Source of the DNA: Oleiagrimonas citrea
GTDB taxonomy: Bacteria > Pseudomonadota > Gammaproteobacteria > Xanthomonadales > Rhodanobacteraceae
Direction of reading: 5' to 3'
NCBI RefSeq assembly: GCF_012395255.1
Contig: NZ_JAAZQD010000001.1
Span: forward strand, 434,001-498,000
Length of the DNA: 64,000 nt
Made by a program: the position numbers and the translations under genes. Shown piece by piece: positions 34,694 through 42,401 of this stretch (position 1 is the first letter of the stretch; every line of letters begins with the position of its first letter). A model generated the notes under the pieces. It was not told where the DNA came from. It worked only from the letters and a program-made list of their open reading frames with translations, and did not search any database.

Positions 34694-35596
34694 TCAGCCT
34701 GTCAGCAACCAGTCTCCGAGGGGCACGGTCAACAGCGACAACACAATGCCGAGTCCCAGAATGCTGTTGGCCAGATCGGTGTCCAGTTCGTACTCGCTGA
34801 CCAGGATCGCCGCCGAAATCATCGGCGCCATCGCCGCCTCCAGCACACCCACGGTCAACACCAGACCATGCAGACCGGTGGCCAGCCCCAGTGCCAGGCA
34901 GAGCAACGGCCCCGCCAGCAGCTTCCAGCCCAGCCCTCCTGCCATCACGCCCGCCTGACCGCGCACACCGCCCAGATGAAACTGCATGCCGACGGCGAAC
35001 AGCGCCAACGGCGTCAGCGTCGCGCCGATGGGCGATAGCATTTCATCGACGACCGACGGCCAACCGCCCAGCTGCCCCACGACCATGCCCGCCAACAGGG
35101 CCAGAAATGCGGGAAAGGTGAAGATCTTGCGCAGCACGTGGTGCGCTCTGGGCTTGCGGCCCGCATAGAGTGAAGCCACCACGATGGCTGCCGAGGCCAA
35201 CAAGGGAAACGTGCCCAACTGATCGGCGACGATCGCCAGCTTCAGCCCTTCCTCGCCGTGCAGCGCATGCAACAGCGGATAGCCCATGAAGCTGGTGTTG
35301 CCCAGCCCGCAGACCAGCACCAGCGTGCCGATGCGCGCACGCGACCAGCCGCGCCAGCGGCCGATGCCTTCGAACAGCGCCCAGGCGCCGAAAAACACCA
35401 GCCAGGAAGCCGCGACCGGAAACCACAGCGCGGCCTGGAAGTGCAGCTTCGGAATCAGTTCGAGGACAATCGCCGGCAGCGCCACGTACAGCACCCACCA
35501 GTTCAGCGCGCGCGCCATGCCCTCGGGCGGATGCGCCCAGCGCGCGATCGCCACGCCGAGCAGCAGACATGCAAACAGGAGAAGCAACGCGCCCAT
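34694..35596 (-). CDS. AEC family transporter (auxin efflux carrier type)
   Basis: A 300-residue inner-membrane protein with about ten hydrophobic helices in two halves, each with a cross-over motif: GLGNTSFMGYPLL in the first half and GVLEAAMAPMISAAIL in the second. These are the hallmarks of the AEC/malonate-type carriers, which move organic anions such as malate or malonate. The substrate is not indicated by the neighbours. It is convergent with the L7/L12-like gene, with only 1 base between the stops. Confidence 0.88.
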   Translation of the reverse strand: MGALLLLFACLLLGVAIARWAHPPEGMARALNWWVLYVALPAIVLELIPKLHFQAALWFPVAASWLVFFGAWALFEGIGRWRGWSRARIGTLVLVCGLGNTSFMGYPLLHALHGEEGLKLAIVADQLGTFPLLASAAIVVASLYAGRKPRAHHVLRKIFTFPAFLALLAGMVVGQLGGWPSVVDEMLSPIGATLTPLALFAVGMQFHLGGVRGQAGVMAGGLGWKLLAGPLLCLALGLATGLHGLVLTVGVLEAAMAPMISAAILVSEYELDTDLANSILGLGIVLSLLTVPLGDWLLTG

Positions 35597-35807
35597 GGCC
35601 CATCCATCTCAACAAAGCCCGACATTGAACATCATGGCCGAACTCACGCCAAACTGAAAAAATGCCCTCGCCAACCGGCAGACTGCCGATTCGCGAGATA
35701 GCCCCCCGCGCCGCCCCTGAACCCGTCATGACGGATGAGCAGCGCGCCCTCCCCAGCGGATGATGTATCCGGGATAATCATCGCTTGCACTGAACGCCTC
35801 CGATTCC

Positions 35808-36923
35808 ATGAGCCACCTAGTCCATGGCCTGGCCAACGACGATGTCGCGCCCGACTGGCCCGCACTGACGCACGACGAGATCGTCCGCGTCCTGTCGGCC
35901 TATGGATTCGAAGGCGTAGGCGATGCGACCTGGCGCAGCCCGCGCCCGCTGTCGGCTGCGGCATTGGTGCCAACAGCCGACGGAACGGTTTTCGTCAAGC
36001 GCCATCACCGCAGCGTGCGCACGCCGACGACGCTGGGCGAAGAGCATCATTTCATTGCGCACCTGCGCGCACGCGAAGTGCCGATTCCCCGCATTTTCGA
36101 AGACAGCGCCGGGCGCAGCGTCCATGTCCACGGCGACTGGGTGTACGAAGTGCACGCCCGCGCGGAGGGCAAGGATCGATACCGCGAGGCGATTTCATGG
36201 TCGCCGCTGCATCGGCTCGATCATGCCCGTGCGGCCGGCGCCATGCTCGCGCAAGTGCATCGCGCCGCCATGGACTATCACGCGCAGCAACGCAGCACCC
36301 ACATCCTGGTGGCGCGCGACGACCTGCTACGCACCGACGATCCGGTGGCCGCGCTGGCACGTCAGTTCGATGACCGCCCGGGTCTGGCCGGGTATCTGCG
36401 CCCACGCCCCTGGCGCGACGATTTCGCGCGCTGGATCATGCCGCGCCACGCGCGCCTGCAGCCACTGCTCCGCGATGTGCCGCGCCTGTGGACACACAAC
36501 GACTGGCACGCGTCCAATCTGTGCTGGCGCGAGGACGACTCCGTCGCCTCGGTACTCGATTTCGGCCTGTGCTCGCCGACCAGCGCCTTGTTCGATCTCG
36601 CCACGGCCATCGAGCGCAACGCCATTGCCTGGCTGGAACTGGAGCACGGCCACGATGCCGTCTTCATCGACACCGCCCGCGCGCTCATCGAAGGCTACGC
36701 GCAAGTCGCTCGACTGGACCACCGTGACCTGCACATCCTGGCCGAAATGCTGCCACTGGTGCACCTCGACTTCGCCCTGTCGGAAGTCGAATACTTCCAC
36801 ACCATCACCGGCTCGACGTCCGATGCCGATGTGGCCTACGAGACCTTTTTGCTGGGGCACGCGCGCTGGTTCGACAGCCCTCCGGCGCAGGCGCTTCTGG
36901 ACGCCATCCGCCATGCCGGATAG
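35808..36923 (+). CDS. APH-fold small-molecule kinase, candidate thiamine (trapping) kinase
   Basis: A 371-residue protein of the aminoglycoside phosphotransferase/choline kinase fold. Visible: the ATP-binding Lys in TVFVKRHH, the catalytic loop WTHNDWHASNLCW (HxDxxxxN) and the metal-binding VLDFGLC. The fold covers ThiK (thiamine kinase), homoserine, choline and antibiotic kinases, so the sequence alone does not fix the substrate. It ends about 50 bases before a TPP riboswitch that controls a TonB-dependent receptor and a PnuT-like carrier; PnuT-type facilitators need a kinase to trap the vitamin, so thiamine is a reasonable guess. The kinase itself is upstream of the riboswitch and would not be regulated by it. 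Confidence 0.78.
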   Translation: MSHLVHGLANDDVAPDWPALTHDEIVRVLSAYGFEGVGDATWRSPRPLSAAALVPTADGTVFVKRHHRSVRTPTTLGEEHHFIAHLRAREVPIPRIFEDSAGRSVHVHGDWVYEVHARAEGKDRYREAISWSPLHRLDHARAAGAMLAQVHRAAMDYHAQQRSTHILVARDDLLRTDDPVAALARQFDDRPGLAGYLRPRPWRDDFARWIMPRHARLQPLLRDVPRLWTHNDWHASNLCWREDDSVASVLDFGLCSPTSALFDLATAIERNAIAWLELEHGHDAVFIDTARALIEGYAQVARLDHRDLHILAEMLPLVHLDFALSEVEYFHTITGSTSDADVAYETFLLGHARWFDSPPAQALLDAIRHAG

Positions 36924-36973
36924 GCCGCGCGCTTTGCCTGTCGATCGATCCATGTTCCAATACGCGTCTTCGT

Positions 36974-37054
36974 GAAGCGGGGGTGCCTGGCGTTCGGCCG
37001 GGCTGAGAGAGTCCCTTGGAACCTGATCCGGTTGGTACCGGCGTAGGGAGCTTC
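36974..37054 (+). promoter_or_regulatory. TPP (thiamine pyrophosphate) riboswitch, THI element
   Basis: The conserved THI-box pieces are present in order: GGGGTGCC (36980 region), GGCTGAGAGAGTCCC (37000-37014), ACCTGATCCGGTT (37021-37033) and ACCGGCGTAGGGAG (37037-37050). Helix P1 is closed by GAAGC (36974-36978) with GCTTC (37050-37054). It lies 68 bases upstream of the TonB-dependent receptor ATG. TPP binding in this class lowers expression, usually by hiding the ribosome site or making a terminator, so the receptor and probably pnuT are made when thiamine is scarce. Confidence 0.94.
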
Positions 37055-37122
37055 GACAGGCGCAGTCCGTCCGGACTGCGCGGTCGCCGTCGCTTCGTGT
37101 CCACAGAACCGACGAGCCGACC

Positions 37123-39288
37123 ATGTCCCGAAACGCTTCCCGCACCGCCCTCTTCCTCGCCCTGCTCGCTGCCGGCGTCACCGCCCACGCGCAGGATCCG
37201 GCCTCCGCGCAATCTTCGGCCACACCGCTGGCTCCGGTCAGCGTGAGCGCCGCGCCGGAGCAGCACGGTGCCAGCGTGGGAAGCCTCGACGGCGCGTCGC
37301 TGCACGACACCCCGGCCAGCGTCGCCACCATCGACCGCCGTCAGCTCGACGACCGCCAGCCACGCAGCATCAGCGACCTGGCCAAGCTCGACGCCTCGAT
37401 GGGCGACAGCTATGCGTCGGTCGGCTACTACCAGGACACCACCATCCGCGGCTACGCGCTCGACCTGGCCACCGGCTTCCGCATCAACGACCTGACCGTC
37501 GCCGGCGCGCAGCGCTTCGGCTTGGAGAACAAGCAGAGTGTGCAGGTACTGAAAGGCCTGGCCGGCCTCGACGCCGGCGTGGTCGCGCCGGGCGGCGTGG
37601 TCAACTTCGTCACCAAGCGCCCGGCGAACGTTCGCAGCGTGACGCTGGGCACCGACTCGCACGGCTCCCGCTACACCGCCGTCGACCTGGGAGGCTGGCT
37701 GACGCCGACCTTCGGACTGCGCTTCAACGGCGCCTGGGAAGGCATCCACAGCTACGTCGACCATGCCGACGGCCGCCGCAACTTCTACGCGCTGGCCGCG
37801 GACTGGAAGATCAGCGACCGCGTCGTGCTGCGCCTGGACAGCGACTACCAGACCGTCGCGCAGCGCTCGGTCTCCGGTTACCAGTTGCTCGGCGGCACCA
37901 TGCTTCCGCCCCACCCCAGTCGCACCCAGATGCTGGGCTACGAACCATGGCAGCAGCCGGTCGGCATCCAATCCAGCAACACCAGCGCACGACTGGACTA
38001 CCACTTCAGCGATCAATGGAAGCTGCGCCTGGCCGCCGGCCATAGCCGCAGCGTGATCCAGGACAACGTCGCCTTCGCCTACGGCTGCTTCTACACCGCC
38101 GCCTGCGCCAGCGGCGCCACGCCCGGCAACTACTTCGCGCCGAACGGCGACTACGACATCTACGACTACCGCAGCCCGGACGACACCCGCAACAACGACG
38201 AGGCCAAGGCGACCCTGATCGGCCACGTCGAGACCGGTGCCCTGCGCCACACCCTGAGCCTGGGCGTGGACGCCTTCCGCCGCACCGTCGATCAGCGGCC
38301 GGACGTGTACGACTACGTCGGCAGCGCCAACATCGATCAGCGCAATCCGCCGGTGTATGCACCGTCGCCGAATCAGCCCGGCCCGTCCGCGCGCCGCCTG
38401 ACCAGCTGGCAGCGTTCCGCGCTGGCGCAGGACCGCGTGCAGTTCGGTGACCACTGGCAGGTGCTGGCCGGCGCGCGCTTCCTGCGCCTGGACGAGCGCG
38501 CCTACGACAGTGCCGGCGCGCCCGAGCGCCACACGCGCCTCAACCAGACCCTGCCGCAAGCCGCCGTGCTGTGGCAGCCGACCGATGCCCTGACCGGCTA
38601 CGTCAGCTACAGCGAGAGCCTCTCGCTGGGCCAGGAAGCCCCCTACTGGACTAGCAATGACGGCGAGATCCTGCCACCCCTGTTGTCGCGCCAGATTGAA
38701 ACGGGCGTGAAGATCGACACCGACGAAGGCGTGTCGCTGAGCGCCGCGCTGTTCCGTATCCGCCGCCCCTACCAGTTCGCGCAGCCGGACACCTCTGCCG
38801 CCGGCTATACCTTCGTGCAGCGCGGCCAGGCCGTGCACAGCGGTCTCGAACTGGGCGCGCACGGCCAGGTGACCGACCACCTGCGCATCGATGCCAGCGC
38901 CGCCTGGCTGCGCGCCCGCGCGCAGAACACCGGCACGCCATCGTACGAAGGCCACCAGGTCGTCAACGTGCCGGCGCTGCGCACCTCGGTGTTCGCGGAA
39001 TACACGCTGCCGGCACTGCCGAAGCTGACTCTGCTCGGCGGCTGGCGATACAGCGGAGCCAAGGCCGCCACCGCCGACGACCGCACTCGCGTCAGCGCCT
39101 ACAACGTGTTCGATGCCGGCCTGCGCTACCGTGGCCGCTTCATGGACCACGCGCTGACCTGGCGACTGATCGTGAACAACGTGTTCGACCGCTTCTACTG
39201 GCGCGACACCGGCAGCGCCTTCGGCGACTACTACCTGTTCCCGAGCGCGCCGCGCCGGGCACGGTTGTCGGTCACCTGGGATTTCTGA
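37123..39288 (+). CDS. TonB-dependent outer-membrane receptor, probable thiamine receptor
   Basis: A 721-residue outer-membrane protein: signal peptide (cleavage after THA-HA, about residue 24), TonB-dependent plug domain (about 50-160, with TIRGYALDLATGFRINDL and VLKGLAGLDAGVVAPGGVVNFVTKRP) and a 22-strand beta-barrel ending in the aromatic C-terminal strand RLSVTWDF. By family it looks like siderophore receptors, but the TPP riboswitch in its 5' leader and the adjacent pnuT-type gene indicate a thiamine or thiamine-phosphate receptor, as proposed by comparative genomics for riboswitch-linked receptors in this group. The ribosome site is weak, which suits riboswitch control. Confidence 0.88.
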   Translation: MSRNASRTALFLALLAAGVTAHAQDPASAQSSATPLAPVSVSAAPEQHGASVGSLDGASLHDTPASVATIDRRQLDDRQPRSISDLAKLDASMGDSYASVGYYQDTTIRGYALDLATGFRINDLTVAGAQRFGLENKQSVQVLKGLAGLDAGVVAPGGVVNFVTKRPANVRSVTLGTDSHGSRYTAVDLGGWLTPTFGLRFNGAWEGIHSYVDHADGRRNFYALAADWKISDRVVLRLDSDYQTVAQRSVSGYQLLGGTMLPPHPSRTQMLGYEPWQQPVGIQSSNTSARLDYHFSDQWKLRLAAGHSRSVIQDNVAFAYGCFYTAACASGATPGNYFAPNGDYDIYDYRSPDDTRNNDEAKATLIGHVETGALRHTLSLGVDAFRRTVDQRPDVYDYVGSANIDQRNPPVYAPSPNQPGPSARRLTSWQRSALAQDRVQFGDHWQVLAGARFLRLDERAYDSAGAPERHTRLNQTLPQAAVLWQPTDALTGYVSYSESLSLGQEAPYWTSNDGEILPPLLSRQIETGVKIDTDEGVSLSAALFRIRRPYQFAQPDTSAAGYTFVQRGQAVHSGLELGAHGQVTDHLRIDASAAWLRARAQNTGTPSYEGHQVVNVPALRTSVFAEYTLPALPKLTLLGGWRYSGAKAATADDRTRVSAYNVFDAGLRYRGRFMDHALTWRLIVNNVFDRFYWRDTGSAFGDYYLFPSAPRRARLSVTWDF

Positions 39289-39373
39289 GGTGATCCGCTC
39301 GACACAGCCACGGACACCAGCGGCTTCGCGACATGCCGGGGCCGAGTGGTGGAACGTCATGCACGAAACCCGT

Positions 39374-39439
39374 GGCGCGTTGTCCGCAACGCGCCCGTCC
39401 CGACAGTCCGCGCGGCGCTCCAGCCGAGCGCGCGGACTG
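39374..39439 (+). other. Two tandem hairpins in the receptor-pnuT intergenic space
   Basis: First: GGCGCGTTG (39374-39382) pairs with CAACGCGCC (39387-39395) around TCCG. Second: CAGTCCGCGCG (39404-39414) pairs with CGCGCGGACTG (39429-39439) around 14 bases. They are the only clear structure in the 201-base gap 39289-39489 and may stabilise the receptor mRNA or reduce read-through into pnuT. No U-tract follows either stem. Confidence 0.5.
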
Positions 39440-39489
39440 CGCCCTCTGCCTGATGCCGCGCGTGCGCAGGTGAAACGGAAGCGCTGCCG

Positions 39490-40089
39490 ATGACCATGAC
39501 CTGGATGGAACTGCTCGGCTCGGCCCTCAGCATCTGGGCCGTCTGGCTGACCGCACGACGACGCATGCTGAGCTTCCCGATCGGCATGCTGTCGGTGATC
39601 GTCTATGCCTGGATCTTCGTGCGGGCGCAGCTGTATTCGGACACGCTGCTGCAGATCCTCTTCGCCGGCTTCATCCTGTACGGCTGGGTGCGCTGGATCC
39701 GCAATCTGGACGACGATGGCCGCGTGCGTATCGCGCCGCTGCCATCGCGGCGCGCATGGATCAGCGCGTTGGTTGGCGCGGTCGGCGCCGTGCTTCTGGG
39801 CTGGACCATGCATCGCTACACCGATGCCTCCCTGCCCTGGCTGGACGCCGCCCTGACCGCTTTCAGCCTGGTCGCGCAGTACTGGCAGGACCGCCGCCAC
39901 ACGGCGGCCTGGTGGTTGTGGATCGTCGTCGACACCATCTACATCGGCGAATACATCTACAAGGATCTGTACATCACCTCGGCGCTGTATGCGGTTTTCG
40001 TCGGCCTGGCCGTGATAGGCCTGCGCGCCTGGCAACAAGTCGAACAGGCTTCGGCGCCGCAATCGGTCTGCGCGCCCGACGTTCCGTAG
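39490..40089 (+). CDS. pnuT: PnuC-family vitamin carrier, probable thiamine transporter PnuT
   Basis: A 199-residue inner-membrane protein with about seven hydrophobic helices, of the PnuC (nicotinamide riboside) family. Typical elements: IWAVWLTARRR, LYSDTLLQILF, YGWVRW and the C-terminal WWLWIVVDTIYIGEYIYKDLYITSALYAVF segment. Members linked to TPP riboswitches are called PnuT and carry thiamine by facilitated diffusion. Start chosen at ATG with GGAAG upstream. Lies 201 bases after the receptor gene under the same TPP riboswitch. PnuC proteins proper handle nicotinamide riboside; the thiamine assignment rests on the context. Confidence 0.88.
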   Translation: MTMTWMELLGSALSIWAVWLTARRRMLSFPIGMLSVIVYAWIFVRAQLYSDTLLQILFAGFILYGWVRWIRNLDDDGRVRIAPLPSRRAWISALVGAVGAVLLGWTMHRYTDASLPWLDAALTAFSLVAQYWQDRRHTAAWWLWIVVDTIYIGEYIYKDLYITSALYAVFVGLAVIGLRAWQQVEQASAPQSVCAPDVP

Positions 40090-40098
40090 TTCAGCCGC

Positions 40099-40668
40099 TC
40101 AATGTTCTCCGGACGCGCTCGCGTCCGGGCGCTGCAGCCAGCGCTTCGCCATCCGACGCAGGGAGTCGTCCAGCGAAACGTCGGCGGCGATCTCGATGAC
40201 GTCGCGCCAGGCCAGCGCGTGCGACTCCTCATTGAGCGTGAATCGCTCGTCGTCGCCGGCCCGAACCACATAGCGCACGTCGTAGTGCCAGTGCTCGGGC
40301 TCGGTGCCGCGCGCAGGAATGCGATGGCGATCGAGATCGTAGATGCCGCCCTCCACGGCGAGACCCGGCACGCCGGTTTCCTCTTCCGCCTCGCGCAGCG
40401 CCACGCGCGCCAGATCGACGTCGCCGTCGGCGTGGCCACCCGGCTGCAACCAGCGATCGAGCTTGCGGTGATGCATCAGCAGCGCACGACGACCGTCTCG
40501 GCTGACCAGCCAGCACGACGCCGTGAAATGCCCTTGCAGGCGCGTCCGCTCGAAAGCATGCACGCCGTCTTCGACCAGGGTCAGGAACAGCGCAGCCGTG
40601 TCGTGATCGGCCTGTTCATCGGCATGGGCGCGCAGGGCCGCGCGCAGATCGTCGAGGTCGTGAGGCAT
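40099..40668 (-). CDS. NUDIX hydrolase
   Basis: A 189-residue NUDIX enzyme that hydrolyses a nucleoside diphosphate-X compound. The NUDIX box reads GGHADGDVDLARVALREAEEETGV: the REAEEETG core is intact but the first box Glu position is Asp. ATG 40668 is used; a longer frame adds a CPICQ segment upstream with two Cys that could be real but has no further support. It is convergent with pnuT, 9 bases apart. NUDIX enzymes in thiamine loci can clear toxic pyrimidine diphosphates, so a role here is possible but not shown. Confidence 0.85.
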   Translation of the reverse strand: MPHDLDDLRAALRAHADEQADHDTAALFLTLVEDGVHAFERTRLQGHFTASCWLVSRDGRRALLMHHRKLDRWLQPGGHADGDVDLARVALREAEEETGVPGLAVEGGIYDLDRHRIPARGTEPEHWHYDVRYVVRAGDDERFTLNEESHALAWRDVIEIAADVSLDDSLRRMAKRWLQRPDASASGEH

Positions 40669-40876
40669 GAGGTCCGCCTGGCAAATCGGGCAGCCTGCCC
40701 GTTCCATTCGCCGCCGGCAAGCGCGGGGCAGGCATGACTTCTGTCCTTGTACGGGTATCGGGAGTTTGGCATGGTACGTCGGCTTTGCTGCGCAACGTGT
40801 CAGTATGCGCAGACAAGAATGAAGCAGGCGCAGCCTGGCTTGCGTCGTCGTGCTTACCCGGGGAGACCACCATCCA

Positions 40877-42325
40877 ATGAAGAACCTGTTCATCACCAAG
40901 CCGGTGCATGCCGAGCCGCACGTCGTCGCCGGCGAAGAAGTCGAGCTGGCCCGCACGCTCAACTGGCGACACCTCATCATGCTGGGCATCGGCGCCGTGA
41001 TCGGCGCAGGTATCTTCGTCATCACCGGCACGGCGGCCGCCGAGCATGCCGGCCCGGCGATCATCCTCAGCTTCGTGTTCGCCGGCATCGCCTGCGCCTT
41101 CGCCGCCCTGTGCTACGCCGAATTCTCGGCGATGATTCCGGTCTCCGGCAGCGCCTACAGCTACACCTATTCCACGCTGGGCGAGGCCGTCGCCTGGTTC
41201 GTCGGCTGGAGCCTGGTGCTGGAATACCTGTTCGCCGCCTCCACGGTGGCGGTCGGCTGGGCTGGCTACACATTGAGTTTCCTCGACGATCATGGCCTGC
41301 ATCTCCCGGCAGTACTGCGCTCGGCTCCTTTCACGTTCAAGCAAGAGCAGTTCGTCTGGACCGGCGCTTGGTTCAACCTGCCGGCGGTGCTGATCATCGG
41401 CGCCATCGCCATGCTGTGCTACCGCGGCATCAAGGAGTCGGCCACGGTCAACGCCGTCATCGTGGCGCTGAAGGTCGGCGTGGTGCTGCTGGTGGTGATC
41501 TTCGGCGCGCACTACGTTCACCCGGACAACTGGCATCCGTTCATCCCGCCCAACCAGGGTCCGGGCATCTACGGCTGGTCGGGCGTGTTCCGCGGCGCCT
41601 CGATCGTGTTCTTCGCCTACATCGGTTTCGACGCGGTCTCCACCGCGGCGCAGGAAGTGAAGAACCCGCAGCGCGACATGCCGATCGGCATCATGGGCTC
41701 GTTGTTCATCTGCACGCTGCTGTACATCGCCATGGCCGCGGTGCTGACCGGCATGCTGCCCTACACCAAGCTCGGCACCGCCGAGCCGGTCGCCACCGCG
41801 CTGGCCGCGGTCCCGCAGCTGGCCTGGCTGAAGACCGCTGCCGAACTGGCCGCCATCGCCGGTCTGAGCACGGTGATCCTGGTGATGATGATGGGCCAGC
41901 CGCGCATCTTCTACGCCATGGCCAACGACGGCCTGCTGCCGAAGACCTTCGGCAAGGTGCATCCTAAGTTCCGCACCCCGCATCGCGCCACGGTGATCGT
42001 CGCCGTGATCGCCGCCGTCATGGCCGCGTTCCTGCCGATCAGCCTGCTCGGCGACGTGGTGTCGATGGGTACCCTGGTGGCCTTCGCCACGGTGTCGGCC
42101 GGCGTGCTGATCCTGCGCTACACCCAGCCGGAACTGAAGCGCTCGTTCCGCGTGCCGCTGGCGATCGTCGTGTGCCCGCTGGGCGTGCTCGCCTGTCTGG
42201 CGCTGATCTGGATCATGCCGCTTCGCAACTGGCTGATTCTTCTGGTCTGGACCGTCATCGGCTTCGTGGTCTACTTCAGCTACGGTTACAAGCACAGCAA
42301 GTTGCGCAACGCGCAATCGTCCTGA
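40877..42325 (+). CDS. APC family amino acid permease, copy 1 of a tandem pair
   Basis: A 482-residue inner-membrane transporter with about 12 helices of the amino acid-polyamine-organocation superfamily. TM1 motif GIGAVIGAGIFVITGTAAAEHAGPA and TM6-like FFAYIGFDAVSTAAQEVKNPQRDMP are the cationic amino acid transporter (CAT/YhdG-like) signature. It probably imports amino acids with protons. The downstream gene is a close paralogue with the same motifs. ATG 40877 is chosen; GGGGAG lies upstream at a long spacing, and a GTG 27 bases upstream is an alternative start. Confidence 0.9.
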   Translation: MKNLFITKPVHAEPHVVAGEEVELARTLNWRHLIMLGIGAVIGAGIFVITGTAAAEHAGPAIILSFVFAGIACAFAALCYAEFSAMIPVSGSAYSYTYSTLGEAVAWFVGWSLVLEYLFAASTVAVGWAGYTLSFLDDHGLHLPAVLRSAPFTFKQEQFVWTGAWFNLPAVLIIGAIAMLCYRGIKESATVNAVIVALKVGVVLLVVIFGAHYVHPDNWHPFIPPNQGPGIYGWSGVFRGASIVFFAYIGFDAVSTAAQEVKNPQRDMPIGIMGSLFICTLLYIAMAAVLTGMLPYTKLGTAEPVATALAAVPQLAWLKTAAELAAIAGLSTVILVMMMGQPRIFYAMANDGLLPKTFGKVHPKFRTPHRATVIVAVIAAVMAAFLPISLLGDVVSMGTLVAFATVSAGVLILRYTQPELKRSFRVPLAIVVCPLGVLACLALIWIMPLRNWLILLVWTVIGFVVYFSYGYKHSKLRNAQSS

Positions 42326-42332
42326 TGTCCGT

Positions 42333-42362
42333 CACGACGCCGGCCTTTGCGCCGGCGTCGTG
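42333..42362 (+). terminator. Hairpin between the two APC permease genes
   Basis: A perfect 12-bp stem (42333-42344 with 42351-42362) and 6-base loop lies 8 bases after the first permease stop; only ATTTG follows, so it is a weak terminator or a 3'-end protector that would reduce expression of the second permease. Confidence 0.6.
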
Positions 42363-42401
42363 ATTTGACGCTTCCGCACATTTGCCCGACCCGGTATCGC
42401 C

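Noticed and set aside
39290-39493. A 67-codon frame between the receptor and pnuT with a 4-base overlap to pnuT
   Set aside because: Codon third positions are not GC-biased as in neighbours, there is no ribosome site, and two strong hairpins occupy the space, so it is more likely untranslated.
36805-40062. A 1085-codon open frame on the minus strand across the thiamine receptor region
   Set aside because: It lies antisense to three well-supported genes and the TPP riboswitch; its protein is low-complexity Arg/Gly/Val/Ala/Gln-rich with no family features. Long shadow frames are expected at this GC content.
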